A program made the position numbers and the translations under genes. The notes beneath the pieces were generated by a model. That model did no database searches. It saw nothing but the letters and a program-made list of their open reading frames with translations, and was not told where the DNA came from. 64,000 nucleotides of DNA from Phytophthora colocasiae (lineage: Eukaryota > Oomycota > Peronosporomycetes > Peronosporales > Peronosporaceae): the NCBI GenBank assembly GCA_018806915.1, contig JAGKQI010000091.1:1426001-1490000 (forward strand). The letters are read 5' to 3'. Positions within the stretch are counted from its first letter, which is position 1. Each line of letters opens with the position of its first letter. This document shows, in pieces, positions 1 to 10,353 of this stretch.

Positions 1-429
1 CGTAGTACATGCTGCGACGCGTATTCAGCATATCTTTGAGGCGCTTCCTCGGATGCATGCTCTCTGGTAACGTCGGGTTCGTGAACATTTTGCAGCACAA
101 GGTGAGATAGCTAGAGTTGTTGTCGGAATGGTTGGATGCACTTGACTTCGTTGGTGTCCGCTAAGATGCTCATGTTTGTCCGACTGTCGACAAAATGATG
201 ACGGACCAAACTCTGTCGACAAAATGCTGACGGACCAAACTCATTGTGTGTTACCTCAAACAAGTTACCGACGGCCCATACTCAGAATTGTAGTCACTTG
301 CTTTCAAACCGTTACTAGCAAAACGGTGTCATACTCGAAGCTGAGCGAAGCACACTCGAAAAAAAGCTCGTTACATGCAATCAGGTGTTTAAATAATATC
401 TGCATTAAATGCAAGCCAAATGTGCCGGG
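1..429. other. No gene recognised at left edge
   Basis: Short open frames on both strands resemble nothing I recognise and have no coherent splice sites. There is a short direct repeat of a sequence like 'tgtcgacaaaatg.tgacggaccaaactc' near 184-240. I see no further structure before the ankyrin-like fragment that starts at about 430. Confidence 0.4.
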
Positions 430-562
430 ATCTGTCGAAGATGTGCCTTACCAACGCCTCAAGTACGTTCCATTACCAGACGATATCACAGCTCTCCCTC
501 ATGTTCTAAATATCCTTGACACACTGTTAATGACGCCGGAAGTAGCTCTTAAAGTGGCTAGT
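430..562 (+). pseudogene. Ankyrin-like family, N-terminal fragment (copy C, head)
   Basis: The translation contains 'LPHVLNILDTLLMTPE', nearly identical to the N-terminal block of the intact family member at 31139-32941 (LPHVLNLLDTLLMTPEEAL). Similarity stops at about 562, right after the codons for 'ALKVA'. The next bases are the family's C-terminal region in the opposite orientation, so this is the head of a broken copy, not a working gene. The N-terminal 50 residues of the intact gene are not matched well upstream. Family membership is clear from direct comparison inside the window; function is unknown. Confidence 0.75.
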
Positions 563-567
563 ACAGT

Positions 568-1430
568 ACTTCCAACGGCAAATCTGATGGTAGATTCTCA
601 CAAACGAGTTTCAGGATAGGCATTTGGCCATGACGCGCAGCAGCAACGAAAGTCTCGTGTATGAATCTCCGAGGTACATGCTCTTCGACTGAAAGAAGCT
701 TCAAAATCTCCTTTACGACTTCAGTCTTTTTGCGATGAATAATTTCCCAAATGCTTTTACCAGATATTCCGGTGGAGTGCGCCGCTCGTCGTATAGGAAC
801 AGCATCATCTCCTTTTTGCCGTTTTTAGCAGCGCTTACTAAAGCTTCCCCATGGCAGTGGGGGACAAACGTTCGTCGTCTCACAAACATTTCACGACTTG
901 TTCTTTCGTAGGTTTTAGTTTATCGTCGAGATGCCTTGCATGCAGAGACTTCACAGCATGCAGAAATGCCTTCCCGATCAACTTCGACGGTATACACTGT
1001 TGCTTGTATTAGAACAGGATAATCATCGAGTGATTTATGGCGTAACACCGCACTACGTGCTCGAAGGCAGTAGTCGTTAGCTGCTGCATATTCGATCATA
1101 AACGTCACCACAGGTAAATGACCATGTACTACGACTTCATCAAATATCGTCTGAATCTTGTTCGGCCAGAACAACAAGTAGATGCTGGTGTTGCGTGCCT
1201 CATCAATGGACATAGGAAACAACCGCTCCAAAATAACGACGTGGCCATTCCGAACTGCTGCCAACGCCCCTTTCTCCATGATCTGTAGGATGGTATCGCC
1301 ATCACCAAATAGAATTTTGGCCCAATCCATCGCTTTTGATGACTCACTACTGCCATTGTAGATGGCTTCGCATAGAATAACTTGGGCTGAACATCAATCT
1401 CTTTCAAGTCCTCTCGAACGTGGCGAACAC
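568..1430 (-). pseudogene. Ankyrin-like family, inverted body and tail (copy C)
   Basis: On the minus strand this stretch follows the intact family gene from about its residue 115 to near its C-terminus, with deletions and frameshifts. The block at 920-1330 reads 'IMEKGALAAVRNGHVVILER', against 'IMEKGALSAARNGHVTILKR' in the intact copy. The segment 568-720 is the reverse complement of the intact gene's 3' coding end (around 32690-32840). It abuts the plus-strand head fragment at about 565, so one breakpoint joined head and tail in opposite orientation. Several stops and frame changes make it non-functional. Ankyrin-type helical repeats are inferred from the family, not from a profile search. 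Confidence 0.75.
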
Positions 1431-1491
1431 TACACCACGTTATGACGGCACCGATAAGAAGCACAAGAGCTACAGTTGACCGTACCTGCAT
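1400..1491 (-). other. Signal-peptide-like start fused to copy C
   Basis: An ATG at 1491 (minus) opens 'MQVRSTVALVLLIGAVITWC', a charged start, a strong hydrophobic core and a small-residue region, as in a secretory signal peptide. The frame runs on into a few charged residues and then into the wrong frame of the ankyrin-like pseudogene at about 1400. The intact family member begins with a charged, non-secretory N-terminus, so this start is foreign to the family or a chance hydrophobic frame. Confidence 0.3.
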
Positions 1492-1499
1492 TGTCAATT

Positions 1500-1940
1500 G
1501 CCTAAGAATGGCTCTTCAAGTTATTGGCACCAGATACTCAACTCATTCCTGCTTATCAGGCAGTATCTAAAAGGATAACCCCACCGCCAAGCACACAACA
1601 TTAAATAGCAAACAGGAGAGGTCATCTAGTATTTGCTTTAACCCTATCGTTACCGCCATACATTTCTGTTTGAAGGGACACCATACAAAAAACAAGTCAA
1701 ACGCTGTAAAAAGATACTTAAAGTAACTTTTTACATCATAAGATTACACAGGTAATCTGGCAAAAAATATAGAAGGTGGGAGGCTTTATACGCCCTTTCG
1801 ATAAAAAGAATACATCAGGTATCATTTTGCGGACATCTTTTGATTGGCTAGTGCTCGGTAATAATCACGCTAGATACAGTACCGTTGGGTACGCTAATTG
1901 AGAAAATATCGATAAGAGAAGTACAGTAGAGATCACATAC
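1500..1940. other. AT-rich spacer, no gene seen
   Basis: No open frame resembles a protein. A 15-base piece, ggtaacgatagggtt, occurs here in reverse complement near 1641 and again near 12762, probably an old repeat trace. I see nothing else. Confidence 0.4.
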
Positions 1941-2480
1941 ATGCGATGTGGACCACATCGTCGCCCGCACGCATCGTGCGTGACTTCTCTCGATAGTGTA
2001 TATTACTACAGCTACGCCACAGTGGATACCTTCTCGACAGTCAATTGGAAGCTCAAGAAGATCGCACTACCGAAACCGCTGACTATGAATCTTGCCTTTG
2101 ACGCGCTTTCAGTGTTACTAGGTAGTCGGTACGCTCCAGACACGCTCAAACTCACCTCTGAGTGGCAGCCTAATGATGGTGTTGTCAATACTTTCTCTAT
2201 GAGTCACGATGGACTGGGGGAACTTATCAAATTGAGTGGCAAGTCAGAAATTGGTAAATTTGTCTCAAATGGAACAACTCACTGGTCTGGATCACATGGA
2301 TGTCATCGGATTCTCACTTTTCACGGAGGTTATCGACGTTTATTCGTCGCTTGTCAAGATGCTGGCAAGTTTACCGGTGGATACAGAGCAACGGAGCAGT
2401 GTATACAACAACAAGGACGCCCACGAGACTGTCAACGGGCAATTTCGTCTCTCGTTTCGGCTCGATCACGGCTTCAAACC
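1941..2480 (+). pseudogene. Lipase, C-terminal part, frameshifted
   Basis: From about 1995 the frame reads like the C-terminal third of a secreted alpha/beta-hydrolase lipase: 'YYSYATVDTFS' and then 'WQPNDGVVNTFSM', which is the region of the catalytic Asp in these lipases. After about 2230 the similarity moves to another frame: 'GLDHMDVIGFSLF', which holds the catalytic His region ('DHMDVIG'), followed by a C-terminal helix. So the Asp and His regions are in different frames, separated by a single frameshift near 2230, and the nucleophile-elbow Ser region is absent because the 5' half is missing. The product would have been a secreted lipid hydrolase; this copy is dead. Assignment rests on remembered lipase motifs. 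Confidence 0.55.
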
Positions 2481-2556
2481 GTGAATGACTTAGAGAAACT
2501 TTGCGAACATTCGACAACGGTCCAGACCTCCCTTCTTGGAGTGAGTGTTTACCCAA

Positions 2557-2640
2557 GCTAAGTACTTGAACTTGGAGTCGATGGAGCAGCCAATCACCTG
2601 CGTGTAGAGCTTCTTGAACTCGTCAGCACGGTTCACTCAC
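2557..2640 (-). pseudogene. Peroxiredoxin internal fragment
   Basis: About 27 codons on the minus strand read '[20 protein letters not shown]', the segment between the peroxidatic Cys region and the following helix of typical 2-Cys peroxiredoxins ('...EFKKLNTEVIGCSVDS'). Nothing of the rest of the gene is present. It lies between the lipase pseudogene and the piggyBac-like transposase, so it is a transposed or rearranged scrap and not a gene. The match is short but distinctive. Confidence 0.6.
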
Positions 2641-2644
2641 TGTT

Positions 2645-5600
2645 TCATGTCTTTTTCTTCTGCTGTTGCTCACGTCTGATCTTCAAGAATGGTTGTTGCG
2701 CTTGATAAATTGTGGACGAGCGTCTCAAGTTGCCATCCGCAGTATATACTTGTTTGGGAAGGTAAAAGAGATGGAACTTTTGCCAGCAAGTCCACGTTTC
2801 TTGTTGGCAAAGATGTGGTTTACCGGTGTCAACTGGATATGAGCGCTTGCACAGCGCAACGTTATGAGCAGAGCAGTAATCGGTTTTCTGTGTAGCGTTT
2901 CTACATTCAAACGAACACACGGTGCACTTGCGCTTAGAGCGACTCCGTCCTTCAAGCTCCTTCCACGATTCTTTAGCTACACACGTCTGTGGTAGATTGT
3001 GGAACCCTGTAGCTGCAGCAGTACTGGAGGATTGATTAGGAGGTCTTTCTCCGACGTCGCACTGACGGTGTAAGCCATTCCACAGTCGTTTTCGAGACTC
3101 TTTTTCCATTCGCCGTTAAATAACTCTCGTATAAGAGAAACCACAAACGTTCGATGGGGATCTCGGGTCCGCGACGTTGATTCGTTGCCATCACCGTGGT
3201 AACCACGAGCTAATCCATCGCAAATATACGCGTTGCACCTAGCTATGTCGATCATGGCCATTGCAAGTTTTTTATGCCACTTTTGAAAGGAGTGACCATC
3301 GGCTAATGAGAAGCGTCCACGAAGCTGATCATGTCTGTCAACTCCCTGCATTGCAGAGTTGTATTCCTGAACGCATGTAGGAGCTTTATAACCAACTTGG
3401 CAATCCTTCACACGACGATACACGATAGATTGGGTCGATGCGTCGGCATTTGATACGACATTCACGATTGATCCATCGACCCAACTTGCCGCCACAATGT
3501 GTTTTTCGACGCAAACGCCTTGCTTCATGAAGCCACGGGGTTTTGCATCACTCTTCTGGATCATCGTGAAATGCGGGAAATGTTTACTAGCTGCGCGGAC
3601 GGTGCCTCGCCCGTAGAGCCCAATTGACCGTAAGCTCTCCAACAGTAGGCAGGATGTATAAAAATTATCGGTATTTACTATCCGATTAGATCCTGCCAAG
3701 GACGCTGTGACTTCAATTACATGCGTCCGTACTTCAGAAGACTCCGCAGTAAGCTCTGCCAGCTGATGTATATCCGAGTTCGAAACTACACCTTCCAGGC
3801 GATCGTCAAGTGTACTGGTACAATGCAGCTTGAAACTGAGTACGAACCACGAAGTAGAGCAGCAGCATGCATAGAGCTTGAAATGATACTTCCCTGTAGG
3901 TTTATGCGAGTTAAAAACGATGATGTGCCGAGCATATCGCGATCGACAGGCAATACTAGCCTCATCGACCACTACATTTCGACCAACGTCAACATGGAGC
4001 AAACATCGGGATTTTAGAATGTTGATCAGAGGACGTATTCTTGCTGCTGGATCTCGCTGGACATCGGACGTAGTTACTGAAGATCGAAAACTCAAATTAG
4101 TGCGAATGTACAGGAATCGACGCCACGTCATAATTGAATCCAGACTAATAGCACGACCACCAGGAAAAATTGCTGCTTCATCTTCATCAATCCAATAGTT
4201 TCTCATCTCACCTTTATCAACCAACGTCATATACCAGAGGATGCCCAGGAACTTCATCAATTCATCCAATGTAATAGCCCTCGGAGCCGGATTACCGGTT
4301 GTATCTGCGTACATGTTACTACATACCACAACTTGGCTCCAGAATGACAGCGGAATAAACGCAAAAAACGATGATGTTGCAGAATGCCCGAAGAGGTTTC
4401 GACTGTGCTCGCGAAGTCTTGTTGTCCATGTTCCATCTGAATGAGTGTAGAGTCCGGGTGGTTGCCCTAATGCTGCTGTCGGCGAGAATGTCATCGAATT
4501 GATTTGTTCAACCTCGCGAGGGTTCAAAGGAATATGCAGCTCTTTTTGACCACGAAACGTTGACAACTCTTTGTAGCCTTGTTCATCCATCTCCTCGAAT
4601 TCGTCCGTCAGAGCTGGTATGTTAGACATTTTGGGGACCATTCCACAAAGCGATGTCCAAGACTCACCAAATTGAAGCTGGGCTTTGTTCATCTTCGTAA
4701 ACTGACGAATTCCACGAACTATAATTTCTTCAGACACACGATGGACGTGATCATTGCTTTGGAAACCGGTGCTAGTCCATTGTACTTGAAACTGCATTGA
4801 AGGTACACTGACATTTTCAGCGATTTTTACCTTTTGCACAAAGTACCTAGTAACCACCCCCATCAAATACGATGAGCCAACTCCCTTGTAAAATTTCTTC
4901 GTCATCCAATCCTCTTCGACAGGTGAGAACGCAACATTAGCGTCAACGAACTTCTCGGCAGCTAAATGTGCTCTACGAAGCAGCTCTTCCTTCATCACAG
5001 ACGCCTCTTTCATGGCCTTGTTCTTCTTATGTGGCGCCTTCCACTTCGATTTGGACGAAATTGACTTTGCCGTTGCAGGTGCTGATGTTGGGGTTTGGGA
5101 CTTCATCCGTTTCTTTACTGATTTGGTTGTCACCACTGTCGTAATTGTAGGCCCCCCAGTCATAGAAGAATCCTGCAAATAATTTGTTGAGCAGTCATGG
5201 CCACCTATTCCGATACCGCTCGTGTCCAACACATCTGACCGTTTGGCACTTGTGTAGCATTGCTTGCTACAATAGCTGTAATCTCCAAAGTCCTTCCGAA
5301 ATCCTCCTTCACCGTCAGGAAGATTTAACGAAACACAAATATCATGCGAGCAGAAGTGATGAATGAACTTTTTGCACCAAGTACAACCGCGTTCTGATGA
5401 ACAATGCTGCATGCATACAGCACATATCGCTTGACCGGTTTCTGCAGAAGCTGGTTCCTCTGCTTCGATGTCCGTTCTTGCCGAAACATCATTTCCACTG
5501 ATGTCTAGCTCAGACATGGGTACGCTTCCAGCTGGCGTGGTGGCATATTCCAAGGTAGGAATTAGTGCGTGGCTTTGACTTTCAGGGACGGATTGGTCTT

Positions 5601-6076
5601 CAGTTGATCTAAGTGACGTTTCTGCTACGGTATGCTCAGTAGCCGTTGCATTGCTGTCCGTGGTAGGGTGTAGCACTACCGATACTGCAGAATCTTCTAC
5701 AAGCTCTGGAGCGATAGTAACTCTCCGGTAGTACTCCAGAAGTGACCGTTCACCGAGAAAGAAATCTGTTCCCTCAAGTCCTTCAATGTTTCCGCCGGGG
5801 GGTACATAGCGATATAGATCGCTCAGGCTGCTTCTTTGTGGGGGCTTTGAAATCCATCCTGCTGACCGAAGAATACGCCACACTCCACTGAATATTGCAC
5901 GGTCGTCTGCCATGCCTTAAAAGTCATGACATAATGTAAATGACACTTTTGAGGCTAAGGTTCATTAGATTGGTCTTACCTGGACTGGTATCGGGATATG
6001 TGTTGTGCTGGAGGGATTGCCGCTTTGATCTGCGTGAGGAAGGGCCCTGCGCGTTCTGCTGACGTTTCCGTGGCAT
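2645..6076 (-). CDS. piggyBac-like transposase, C-terminal frameshift
   Basis: DDE transposase of the piggyBac family (DDE_Tnp_1_7), cutting and pasting DNA at TTAA. The main frame (ATG 5913, 978 aa to 2977) has the three catalytic Asp blocks: 'NVVVDEASI' at about residue 648, 'VNTDNFYTS' at about 747 and 'MQGVDRHDQ' at about 857. A Cys/His zinc-finger cluster (CxxC, CxxC, HHxC) lies at about residues 160-220. Upstream an exon with ATG 6076 carries a basic, NLS-like 'MPRKRQQNAQGPSSRRSKRQ'; a 64-bp intron (5979-5916, GT-AG) joins it in frame. The C-terminal Cys-rich domain (KCTVCSFEC...) continues in another frame from about 3000 to 2645, so one frameshift separates it from the core. Terminal repeats and TTAA were not found. 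Probably recently active, now broken. Confidence 0.85.
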
Positions 6077-6152
6077 TGCTCCTAAGAGACTCTTCTCAAA
6101 TGGGGGTGAATTTGATAGTGAATCCACAAAATCGATTGATATTCAGTCAGAA

Positions 6153-6324
6153 AGATATGGAAGGCCTCGATGGACCAATTGTATAGAGAAATGTATGTAG
6201 TTCATTCAAGTAGTAGATATGGAAGGCTTCAATGGACCAATTGTATAGAGAAATGTATGTAGTTCATTCAAGTAGTAGATACGGAAGGCTTCAATGGACC
6301 AATTGTATAGATAAATGTATGCAG
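6153..6324. repeat. 62-bp tandem repeat, 2.8 copies
   Basis: Copies begin at 6153, 6215 and 6277 with 'agata.ggaagg'. The first two are nearly identical; the third breaks off at about 6324. The third copy contains the outer edge of the left inverted arm (6289), so the repeat unit and the arm terminus share sequence ('cttcaatggaccaattgta'). Confidence 0.9.
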
Positions 6325-7908
6325 ATCACATTGGACCAAATGTGATGATCTTTGTATGTCCTGATACCGTGAAGTAGGTTCAAGTACAGTTAGTCGATGT
6401 GATCATGGATGTGTTCCTGGTACAGTCTCAATACAATTGTGGAGCCTATAGTTCCTGTGGTGACACCCGACATCTTTCGAGCGGAGTATCCTTGTTGCCT
6501 CGTCGCTAGTCTAGTAAAAGTCCTGGCGGCACATGACCTCGGAGCTCTGGAAGCGAGGTGAAGAGCAATGGAAACGATGTTAGTATCGTCTATGGCGAGC
6601 TCATACTGGAATAATGATGTCATGTATCTCGAACTGATCGTTAAGTTCCTGATCGCGTAGAATTGCAATAAACAATTGTGAATACTACGTAGTATTAGTT
6701 TGAAATATTGACTGTAGTTTTCGAGTACATACAATGCCTATTTCAGCTCATGATAAAACGTTTCTTGCAGATACTAGTGATGTAAGCGATGTTCAGTGTA
6801 AATTCAGGCCAAACGTATGTCAATCAGAGGTCACTGCAAACTGTGTCGCGCCAATAAGTTGTTCCAAACAACGTTTCCACCTCTGCATCTCGGGAAGTTC
6901 CTCTAGTGACAGCTAGGTCAAGAGTATCCGGCAAGCAGCCTCAACGGCTATGACAGGCGAGTCCTGGACACAAAGCCCAGCAAACGCTGGTAGCTTGGCC
7001 ACCCGCGGGCTTAAGTGTCACCTGCCACAGCAGTACGACGGACCATTGTACGACAGCCACAGCGTCCGTGCTGGATCCAACAGCGTCGGTCCGGCAGGGT
7101 CAAGTCTGCGCACAGCAGGGTGCCGCGAGCGTTGGTCTTACCGGCGCGCAGTCCACAGTTCTTCGAAGTCCCAGCAGCGTTACTGGACCCAGTATGCACT
7201 CTGCCCTGTGCTGCAGACGTACGGCGTGCCACGCGAAGACCCTATGGAGTACGAGCCTTCCGGTGAGGCACAACACCCACGCGACAGCGGTACGAGACTT
7301 GGACATCTAAGCAGCTCCGGAAAAAGCGTTCACATCTCCAGCTACGCGGTCTCAAGACTGCGAAGAAGCACGTGATGGTGGAGGCTTTGTACCGGTATTA
7401 CCGGAATCAGCGACTCAAAGACATGGCGGAAGCTGCCAGCACGGAAAAAAACAGCGCAGCATCACAGCATCAGGTTCAGTAGTAGTGGCGGGACCCTTGT
7501 CAATACTGGTAGCGGTAGCTGGCGCTCATGTGTGGAACTCGATGTGTTGCTTTCAAGGCAAATTTGGAAATGGAAGTTGCTTGGGACTTGATTTGCACAG
7601 GGCTTACTTGGTCTACCTTCAATTACGTTCCACCAATCGCATTTGATCTTGAAGTTATGCAGCCAATCATTGCGACGCATTCTTCGGAGATAAATTGTGA
7701 TTGGTCAAAAGCGAAGACATGGGAGAAACCTTGCCTGCGAAGATACCGTGGCAACTTCAAACGTCGCGCGGGAAAGCACATTCTTTGAGTACTCAAAATG
7801 GGCAACTAGTAACCAAAATCAAAGCGATTCAAATTTGAATATGGATCTATCGAAATACAGAAAAGTGCAGATGAAGGAAAGGATCGAATATACCATGATT
7901 TGTATTGC
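6289..7908 (+). repeat. Left arm of 1620-bp inverted repeat
   Basis: This arm is the reverse complement of 10354-11973. Both arms are exactly 1620 bp by the matching end points. I noticed only two base differences: one changes Asn to Lys in the open frame at 6390-6734, the other changes Arg to Ser in the frame at 6950-7375. The outer end has a small palindrome, 'atcacattggaccaaatgtgat'. The inner end stops 28 bp before the ATG of the DOT1-like gene and includes CCAAT/ATTGG boxes (about 7633-7700) that look like its promoter. I did not align every base. Confidence 0.95.
7279..7482 (+). other. SAP-like helical peptide remnant in arm
   Basis: One open frame ending with TAG at 7480 reads 'WTSKQLRKKRSHLQLRGLK' and then a second helix and 'YRYYRNQRLKDM'. 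The spacing of Leu, Gly-Leu-Lys and a basic second helix recalls a SAP DNA-binding motif. It has no start of its own and the upstream frame ends in TGA, so it is the end of a decayed gene or a late exon. A mirror copy lies in the other arm at 10780-10983. Confidence 0.3.
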
Positions 7909-7935
7909 CATTATCAATTTTGACTTGAGCAAGTG

Positions 7936-8806
7936 ATGGCAGACTTTTCGGATGAGGAAGACTTGACGTTGTATCGGCTGGCAAAACACAAGTTGACGCG
8001 GGCCGCAGGATTCAATGGAGAACAGTTTGGCTAGGTATGGCGTCGAGTGGGAAGACTCAAAACAACTCCAGATCCGGTTGAAGACCATGAAGAAGACGTA
8101 CGGCACAAGCCTGGATTCTTTTCCCAAACGTTTTCTAAACCAAGAAGCCTCGTGTAACGCGAGCGTTGAACGGAAATCCACTTCTCACCATTCCGCTGTT
8201 AACATCCATGAAGCGATTTCGGCCATCTTTGCAAGTGCTCCACGGCAACCAGTGCGCGCCCCAGACTGTCACAGTGGGGAAATTACTCCTAATAGTATCT
8301 CAGCAATTTTGTCGGAAATTTCAACTCTGCATGGGGTGGACGGTTTTGTAGACTTTGGATCTGGCATAGGAAACGTTGTCGCACAAGTTGCTCTGGGGAC
8401 AAAGGTTGGGAGGTGCATTGGCGTTGAGTTCCAGAAAAATTTGGTTGCATTGTCAAAGAAACTGATTGGCGATGCACGCGTGCAATATACGGCTCTTGAT
8501 AAAGTCTCGATATACAACGCGGATATTCGAGCGCTAAGTCCAGAAGTGTATGCTGTTGCAGCAGGATGCAGCGTATTGTATGCAAACAGCCTTGTCTTTG
8601 ACCCTACCAGTATCACGGCTCTCGAGGATTTCTTGACCTCATCAAAAGCTTTGACTAACGTTGTTCTCACTTCAAAACTGTGTGGAAGACACCGGGAAAC
8701 TTGTCAACGAGATTTCTGCAAGATGTGGAGTTTAAGAAAAACGATTTATGTTCGGGTTTCATGGTCTGCACAGTCACAGCAAGCGTACTTGTACACAAAA
8801 CCTTAG
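7936..8806 (+). pseudogene. DOT1-like histone methyltransferase, frameshifted
   Basis: The central domain has the class-I SAM-binding motif of DOT1-type enzymes: 'VDFGSGIGNVVAQVAL' and, downstream, 'GVEFQKNLVALSKKL', with a gap that fits DxGxGxG to the acidic ribose-binding Glu. DOT1 enzymes methylate Lys79 of histone H3 in chromatin. The ATG at 7936 opens 'MADFSDEEDLTLYRLAKHKL', which looks like a conserved N-terminal helix, but this frame ends in TAG after 32 codons. The rest (from about 8015, 'RLKTMKKTYGTSL...FPKRF') is in another frame, so one or more frameshifts near 8010 break it. The C-terminus '...QAYLYTKP' ends as a complete protein would, about 290 aa in all. It points towards the convergent CEP41-like pseudogene. 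Probable former function is inferred from the family. Confidence 0.7.
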
Positions 8807-9083
8807 GTTTACGATATTTTACAAAAATTATCGTCTTCTTCTTACATATTCATCCAAATATCACGATTTCCACGCGATGCATATCAACTCATTCCACTGC
8901 AGAAGTAACTCGGCAGCTTTGTTCGAGCATGACTAACGTACTGACAATTTCATTTTCAACACCTATACATTTTGATTGAACAGCAACGGTCAACGATATG
9001 GACAATGTGAATCCAATATCTACATGTACTGGTGTTGCGCAAAATGCATCATTATAAGTGTCATGAATGGCTTCTCATTGCAC

Positions 9084-10059
9084 CTACACTACATATTGTA
9101 TATCCATAAAACTCATGATCAAGATTTCTTCTTTGTTGTTTTTGAAGAGTTTACTCTGTAAATGAATCTCCCATTTATCTGTAGTCGGCATAACTCCAGC
9201 TCGTTCCTTACGTGCGGTGGCCTTAGAAATGACCGAGTCAGCCACACTGAGGTTGCTCATAACAGAGCTGATATTGGATATCGTACTACGGACGCTCCGA
9301 GTGCCAGTGGAGTTAAGAGTTGGCGAGTTCTTGTACACGTCGCGCTTGGGTTGCTTCGGGTTCACAGGCTTCGGAGGGAGTGGAGTTCCCTCAATATGCC
9401 GCGGAAATTCGTCTACGTATTCAATAATTCCGCCTGTCAGCGCGTAAATATTGACGCATCCACGCTGTACCAACGTATGAGCGGTTTAAGCCACCGTTTT
9501 GTCGTCCAAATCATAGACAATGATCAATTTGCTGTCCTGGTTCTTGAATTGATGCATTTCCGGCAGTAGGAGGTCTCACGGAGTGGGGTAGGTTTTGGCT
9601 CGTTGGATGCGGTTGGTTGAACATTCTTCTTTGCTTCGAGTATCCAGTACCAGGTAGGGTGGATCGCAGTCTTCCTTCTCCTCTGCGTCGTAACTGACGA
9701 TCCAAGGACCGTAATTTTCCTGGTTATCTTCGTTTGCAGGCACAAACTCCATTGTGAACTCTCCGTCGGCTCCTTTGACCATTCTTGCGACCATTTCCGG
9801 CTGAGTGGAGCTTCCAGTATCTTCATACTCGGAGAAAAGTTCAGCTAGACAACGACACGTGATCCGACGGAATGTTTCATCACGACGTTTATGAACTCTT
9901 TGTTTGCTGGAAGAGATTTTATGGTTAGAGATAGGATTTTTTAAAGGAAAATGGAGACGAGAGCGTACAGATCAGACGGACTTTGTTCACTGTGGAGCCC
10001 GAATCGATTTTGCTTTGAGTGTTCTTGTACTTGGGGTTCTGCGGAATCCGCTTCTCCAT
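9084..10059 (-). pseudogene. CEP41-like rhodanese-domain protein with nonsense codons
   Basis: Minus-strand reading from ATG 10059 gives 'MEKRIPQNPKYKNTQSKIDS', like the N-terminus of centrosomal protein CEP41 (RIPQNPRYQHIKSRLDTG). After an intron region the frame reads 'RRDETFRRITCRCLAELF', then a rhodanese domain: 'PYLVLDTRSKEE', 'KLIIVYDLDDKTVA', 'QRGCVNIYALTGGI', 'FPRHIEG'. CEP41 acts at the centriole and cilium in tubulin glutamylation. Within the rhodanese domain two in-frame stops, TGA after 'KTYPTP' (about 9576) and TAA after 'DDKTVA' (about 9489), interrupt an otherwise open frame; both could arise from Arg/Gln codons by one C-to-T change. The splice junction after exon 1 is not resolved. 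The CEP41 match rests on memory of the family. Confidence 0.65.
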
Positions 10060-10353
10060 GATCTACAGGATATGAGGTACGTTGATGTCATTTAGCTTCC
10101 CTAACGACCTTATCTATGACCATGTCGGCCGATGTCTCGGTAAGTGTCATGAATGCGGCGCTTCCACTACCGCCATAAAAGACGTCTAACCACCAACAGT
10201 AATCCCAACGCGGCAAGACAGCCATGTCGAATCGTTATAAACACTCGTTCCGCATTGCAAACGCAATCATCGGTTACTAGCAGCTTAGTAGAGATAGATG
10301 ACGATAGGAGCATGTCTCGATCGCTGGTACACAATATCCTGGGCCACCTTGCA

